The position numbers and the translations under genes were made by a program. Shown piece by piece: positions 60,424-64,000 of a stretch of 64,000 nucleotides of DNA. The DNA lies in assembly GCA_022575985.1 (NCBI GenBank), contig JAKSXM010000007.1, forward strand, positions 58,868,501 to 58,932,500. Reading direction: 5' to 3'. The DNA comes from Anagrus nilaparvatae (lineage: Eukaryota; Arthropoda; Insecta; Hymenoptera; Mymaridae). Each line of letters starts with the position of its first letter. Within the stretch, counting starts at the first letter, position 1. The notes beneath the pieces are model-generated. The model had not been told where the DNA came from, did not search any database, and was given only the letters and a program-made list of their open reading frames with translations.

Positions 60424-63115
60424 ATGTCAATATTTAGACGTTTAAGATTAGATGATATTTCCATATCATCGAACATAGATGATAATAATGAAGATGTATC
60501 AAAAAGTCGTTTTGCATGGATTTTATTTATTGCTAGTATGATTGTACAGGTAAATTATTTCTTTCTTTAACTAAAGGGCAATAATGGCTATGTTCCAATT
60601 TTGAGAGGCCGTCAATATAAGAAAAAAACATTCATAAACTCATCTAGAAATATTTATTTTTACTAAATGCGATTACAGGACTCAGACTTTTAAACCTTCG
60701 CATTTGCCAAAATAAACATTTCTACGAGCTGGTTAAAGAATGTACTATTAAAAAAATATTAATTATACTACTGTTTATCACTAAATAAAATTATTCGTAG
60801 ACAACAGTAACTGCAGTTCCATCAATTTATGGAATAGTGCTTAGTAATAATGTAAATAAAAGTGTAACAGATATTAACAACATATGGAGTGAAAATATAA
60901 CTTTAGCCCCACTATTAATGATTGCATTCTGGTGTATAACCGGTAAGTTGTTTATGTAATTTATATTCATTTATTTTTAATTATAATTATTGTATGTATA
61001 GGTGATAAATATTTAAACTGAATTTTTAAAGTTTTTAATATTTTTGGTGAACTTAAATTTTTTTATCATAAGCAATGTTTATTCAGTTGGTTGATTATTT
61101 AATTAGTTATCAATTATTTAGTGATTCTATTATTATTTCAATTTTATTGGTTTGTTATGAATTCTAGGTACATGGGCGATTTTGAAATTAATTTATAACA
61201 GAGATCTATAAAAAAAATTTTAATTGAAATTCTATAAACGCTATTTAATATTTTTGTTTATTCAGAATAGAATTTTAAGGTATATTGACAATTGTGTAAA
61301 ATGCTGTTATTTCAAAAAATTTGTGTTTTTCTAACACTTCAAAAGAAAAAGCTTTAATTTGCAGAAAATTAAAATAATTTCATTATAGATTTAAGTTTAA
61401 TTATATTTAGGCTCTAAACAGTCAGATATTTTACTTGAAGTTTAAAATAGTGAATTGTTTGTCTCAAAATAAAGTTATTTATAATAATTGCAAATCATTA
61501 AATTTACAAACTACTCAAAAATGAAATCTTTGATCAAGTAATTCAGCTTTTTAGGAGAAATTATATTTTAAAATATGTCTGAGATCCAGGGTAAAGCGTA
61601 GAATTGTCTAATTCTTTTGTATTACAAAAAAATTTAAGATTTTAATTGTTTTTAACTCTGATTAGTCAGGAAGCAGACTTTGTGTCTTACTCTGGATCAC
61701 AATTTGAATTATTAAGCTATGGATATAATTATTAAATTTAATTATTATTAAACATATTACAGATCCTTTGACAGAAGTAATTCTAAAAATGTCTGGAGCA
61801 CCAGGAGCAGTAGCCCTAATTGGGATAGTTCTTTTAGCAACAGGTATAGTAACAACCAATTACTTAGCCAGTGGTGGAGTAGCAGCGTATTTAGCTAGTG
61901 TAAGCGCAGGTGTAGTAATGGGAGTTGGTGGAAGTTTTGCAGGCGCTTCAAGTAATTTATGTTTGATGGAGTACTTTACTTACCGACCATCAGCAGGTGT
62001 TACTTTTAGAGCTATCGCTAATGGACTTGGTTTATTGTTAGCACCTGAACTTTCTATGCGCATTTTAAAAACTGTAGGTTATAAACTTGGGTTAATGACC
62101 TTGTCAATATTGTTGATACCTTCGGTCATAGGAGCTTTACTCCTTAAATCATCGAAAAGAAAGTCATCTTCTGCACAATCGTATATATTACTATCGGCTG
62201 AAAATTTTAATCATGAACAACATGAAGTTGGAAATACAAATAATTATAATGGTGTTCCCAATTCTATTACTACAAACCCAAATCCAGAAATAATAGGACA
62301 TAGGAACGAGGCTTATTCATACGACGATTCAGAAAATTTAAGATTGTTCACATCAAATTCGACAACTGGATGGAGAAAATACTGTAGAATTATAAGAATG
62401 ACTGGTTTTTGGGCAACATTGTTTTCTACAATTGGACACAAAGGAATGTATTTATTTTCTTATGTGATTATACCTCCATTATTGATGTACAAAACTAAAG
62501 AGTCTAGCATATCATCTGCTGCATCGCTATTAGACCTTATTGGAGCAGGCATTATTGTATCATCAATAATCTATTATTATTCGACGAAAAAATCAGCAAG
62601 GCATAGAAGCTTGTTTTTAGGACTCGCAGCATGGCTTATTGGATTAATTTCTATCGGTAAACAAAAGACTCATTATTATTTTTAAAAAATAGCATATAAA
62701 ATTAAAAATTTTCTCTAAATTTATTAAAGAAATATTATAAAACTGTAGGAATATCAAAAACCAACAAATATTCTTCTTTTGGCGTTTATTCGTTATTATT
62801 AGGATTATGCATTGGCATTATACTATCCATTCAAGACTCTGTACTTTTAGATACATTTGGAAATCAATCAATGAATCGTGTTCGTAAAATTGTATCCATA
62901 TTAGTTGGTGTATCAATTTTATTATTTTCATTTATTCAACGTAAGTTATCGTAAAATTTATAAAATTATTTTTAATTATTCATGTTTTTTTTTGTTTCTG
63001 TTTTACAATAGATCCTGTAAAGTGTTTGAAAGTCATTGCTGGTTTTCAATTTGTTGGAGGTTTGTATTGGATATTAAATCCAATTATTTCGGCAATTTTT
63101 AACAAGTCAAGATGA
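60424..63115 (+). CDS. MFS transporter, monocarboxylate-transporter-like
   Basis: Five exons: 60424-60549, 60801-60942, 61763-62656, 62749-62940, 63012-63115. They sum to 1458 nt, 485 aa, all GT..AG, stop TGA at 63113-63115. The N terminus is a short acidic cytoplasmic tail. Segment 1 is FAWILFIASMIVQTT with a glycosylatable loop (NKS, NIT). Segments 2-6 lie in the large exon 3: LLMIAFWCIT, GAVALIGIVLLATGIVTT, YLASVSAGVVMGVGGSFAG, VTFRAIANGLGLLLAPELS and LGLMTLSILLIPSVIGALLL. A hydrophilic central loop of about 90 aa (190-280) follows. The second half starts ATLFSTIGHKGMYLFSYVII, with further segments to the C terminus (LKVIAGFQFVGGLYWIL). The layout of two six-helix halves with a long central loop fits SLC16-type carriers, but the diagnostic first-helix motif is weak, so the substrate is unknown. 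Exon 2 to 3 intron is 820 bp. Confidence 0.8.
60943..61762. other. Transporter intron 2
   Basis: An 820-bp AT-rich GT..AG intron. I see no ORF or repeat border. I cannot exclude a short missed exon here, though the reading frame does not require one. Confidence 0.5.
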
Positions 63116-64000
63116 TCAGAGCCATAGTTTTTAAGTACTGAAGAAAATCAATAAATTTTATTACAATTTGAATACAATGAACAAATTTAGATGAACAATT
63201 ATTTCGATCTCATAATTATGCAAAGACGTATTTCACACAAACTTGCAGTAAAATTTTGCCAAAAATACATCTGACGACATAAATTTATAAGTTGTTTTGC
63301 TAAATGTTAAATGTAAACTTCTTTAATTAAAGAATAATGAAAAAAAGTTTATAAAAGTTCGAGATAAAGGCGTCTATAAGGGTGTACGAATTTGTTAATA
63401 TCATATTATTTTAAAGCAACTATTATTTAAATTTTTTCAAACAAGAAATGTAAAATGAACTGTTTAATAAGCACTTAAGTTGTGATGAGTTTGCAAGACA
63501 CGGGTTCAAATTAAAAAAGCATTGTACACCATGCTTACTTGGCTTTATCAGGTCTTTAAACTTTCAAAAACAATTTTGCACTAAAAAATGCTAAGAAAAA
63601 AATTTGATTATGATTTAAATAAATTGATTGTTCATTTTTTTTAGCAAGCATTTTCAAATACAATCGTATGTAATGAACTTATCTGGTTAAAGTACCAAAA
63701 AATTTTAGTTCATTAATTAAATAATAGAAAAACATATTATCCAAATTTTACTATGCATTTTTGCGAAGATGTTTTTACATACAGATTTATATACAGAATT
63801 ATGTACAATGAACTAAAAAATCTAGCTTAGTAAGATATCATTCAATCATTCACCTGGCTATAAGTATTTTTGTACTGCTAGATGTAAATAATATAATAAT
63901 TTGATATATATCAAAAATAGAACTGTAATTTAATATTTTTTATGTAATTATTATTTAAAATAAAATTAATACTTTTATTTTTTATAAGAAATTTTTATTT
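63116..64000. other. Transporter 3' flank
   Basis: AT-rich downstream sequence, including the presumed 3' UTR. AATAAA words occur at about 63151. No further gene is seen to the end of the window. Confidence 0.45.

Noticed and set aside
1..64000. CRISPR arrays, rRNA, tRNA, bacterial operons or terminators
   Set aside because: None found; the repeats are inverted or degenerate, and the genes are spliced eukaryotic ones.

Overview
The window is nuclear DNA of a multicellular animal, almost certainly an insect. It is very AT-rich and its genes are split by spliceosomal introns with clear GT..AG borders. One gene encodes a seven-transmembrane odorant receptor of the insect type. Long stretches are transposon debris, above all foldback (palindromic, MITE-like) elements. 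A holometabolous insect is my best guess. The sequence does not fix the species. There is no prokaryotic operon, CRISPR array, rRNA or tRNA that I can support.

Layout. (1) 282-1104 (+): a five-exon, 175-aa protein I do not recognise. (2) 1709-5140 (-): an eight-exon gene for the condensin II kleisin-like subunit CAP-H2, tail to tail with gene 1. (3) 8337-25032 (+): a four-exon tetraspanin whose 15.7-kb first intron holds several foldback elements and a decayed Penelope-like retroelement. (4) 25.0-37.9 kb: a transposon-rich gene desert. It holds a palindromic block, a 1.29-kb hAT-like foldback with a perfect 8-bp target duplication, a pogo/Tigger-like terminus, and a 4.1-kb DNA transposon with a broken transposase and a separate 122-aa ORF on the opposite strand. 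(5) 37922-38435 (+): a two-exon, 150-aa cysteine-rich protein with a hydrophobic N terminus. (6) 39012-42824 (+): a five-exon, 392-aa odorant receptor that seems to use one GC-AG intron; two introns carry MITEs. (7) 43-50 kb: a frame-broken zinc-finger ORF in a GC-richer island, and more foldbacks. (8) 50062-52676 (+): a four-exon leucine-rich-repeat type I membrane protein, 411 aa. (9) 55-58.4 kb: a 1.38-kb foldback with an 8-bp target duplication, and a Jockey-like LINE fragment split by a 250-bp Harbinger-like MITE. (10) 60424-63115 (+): a five-exon, 485-aa major-facilitator transporter of monocarboxylate-transporter type.

The host genes have no evident common pathway; this is ordinary mixed gene order. 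All seven gene models were assembled by hand, and in each the summed exon length is an exact multiple of three. That is the main internal support for the splice sites. The most unusual sequence-level signal is a degenerate motif of about 40-45 bp (core GGTTTTTTGGGTCACTGA followed by ACGAATATGA). It recurs in both orientations in several otherwise dissimilar foldback elements across the window.
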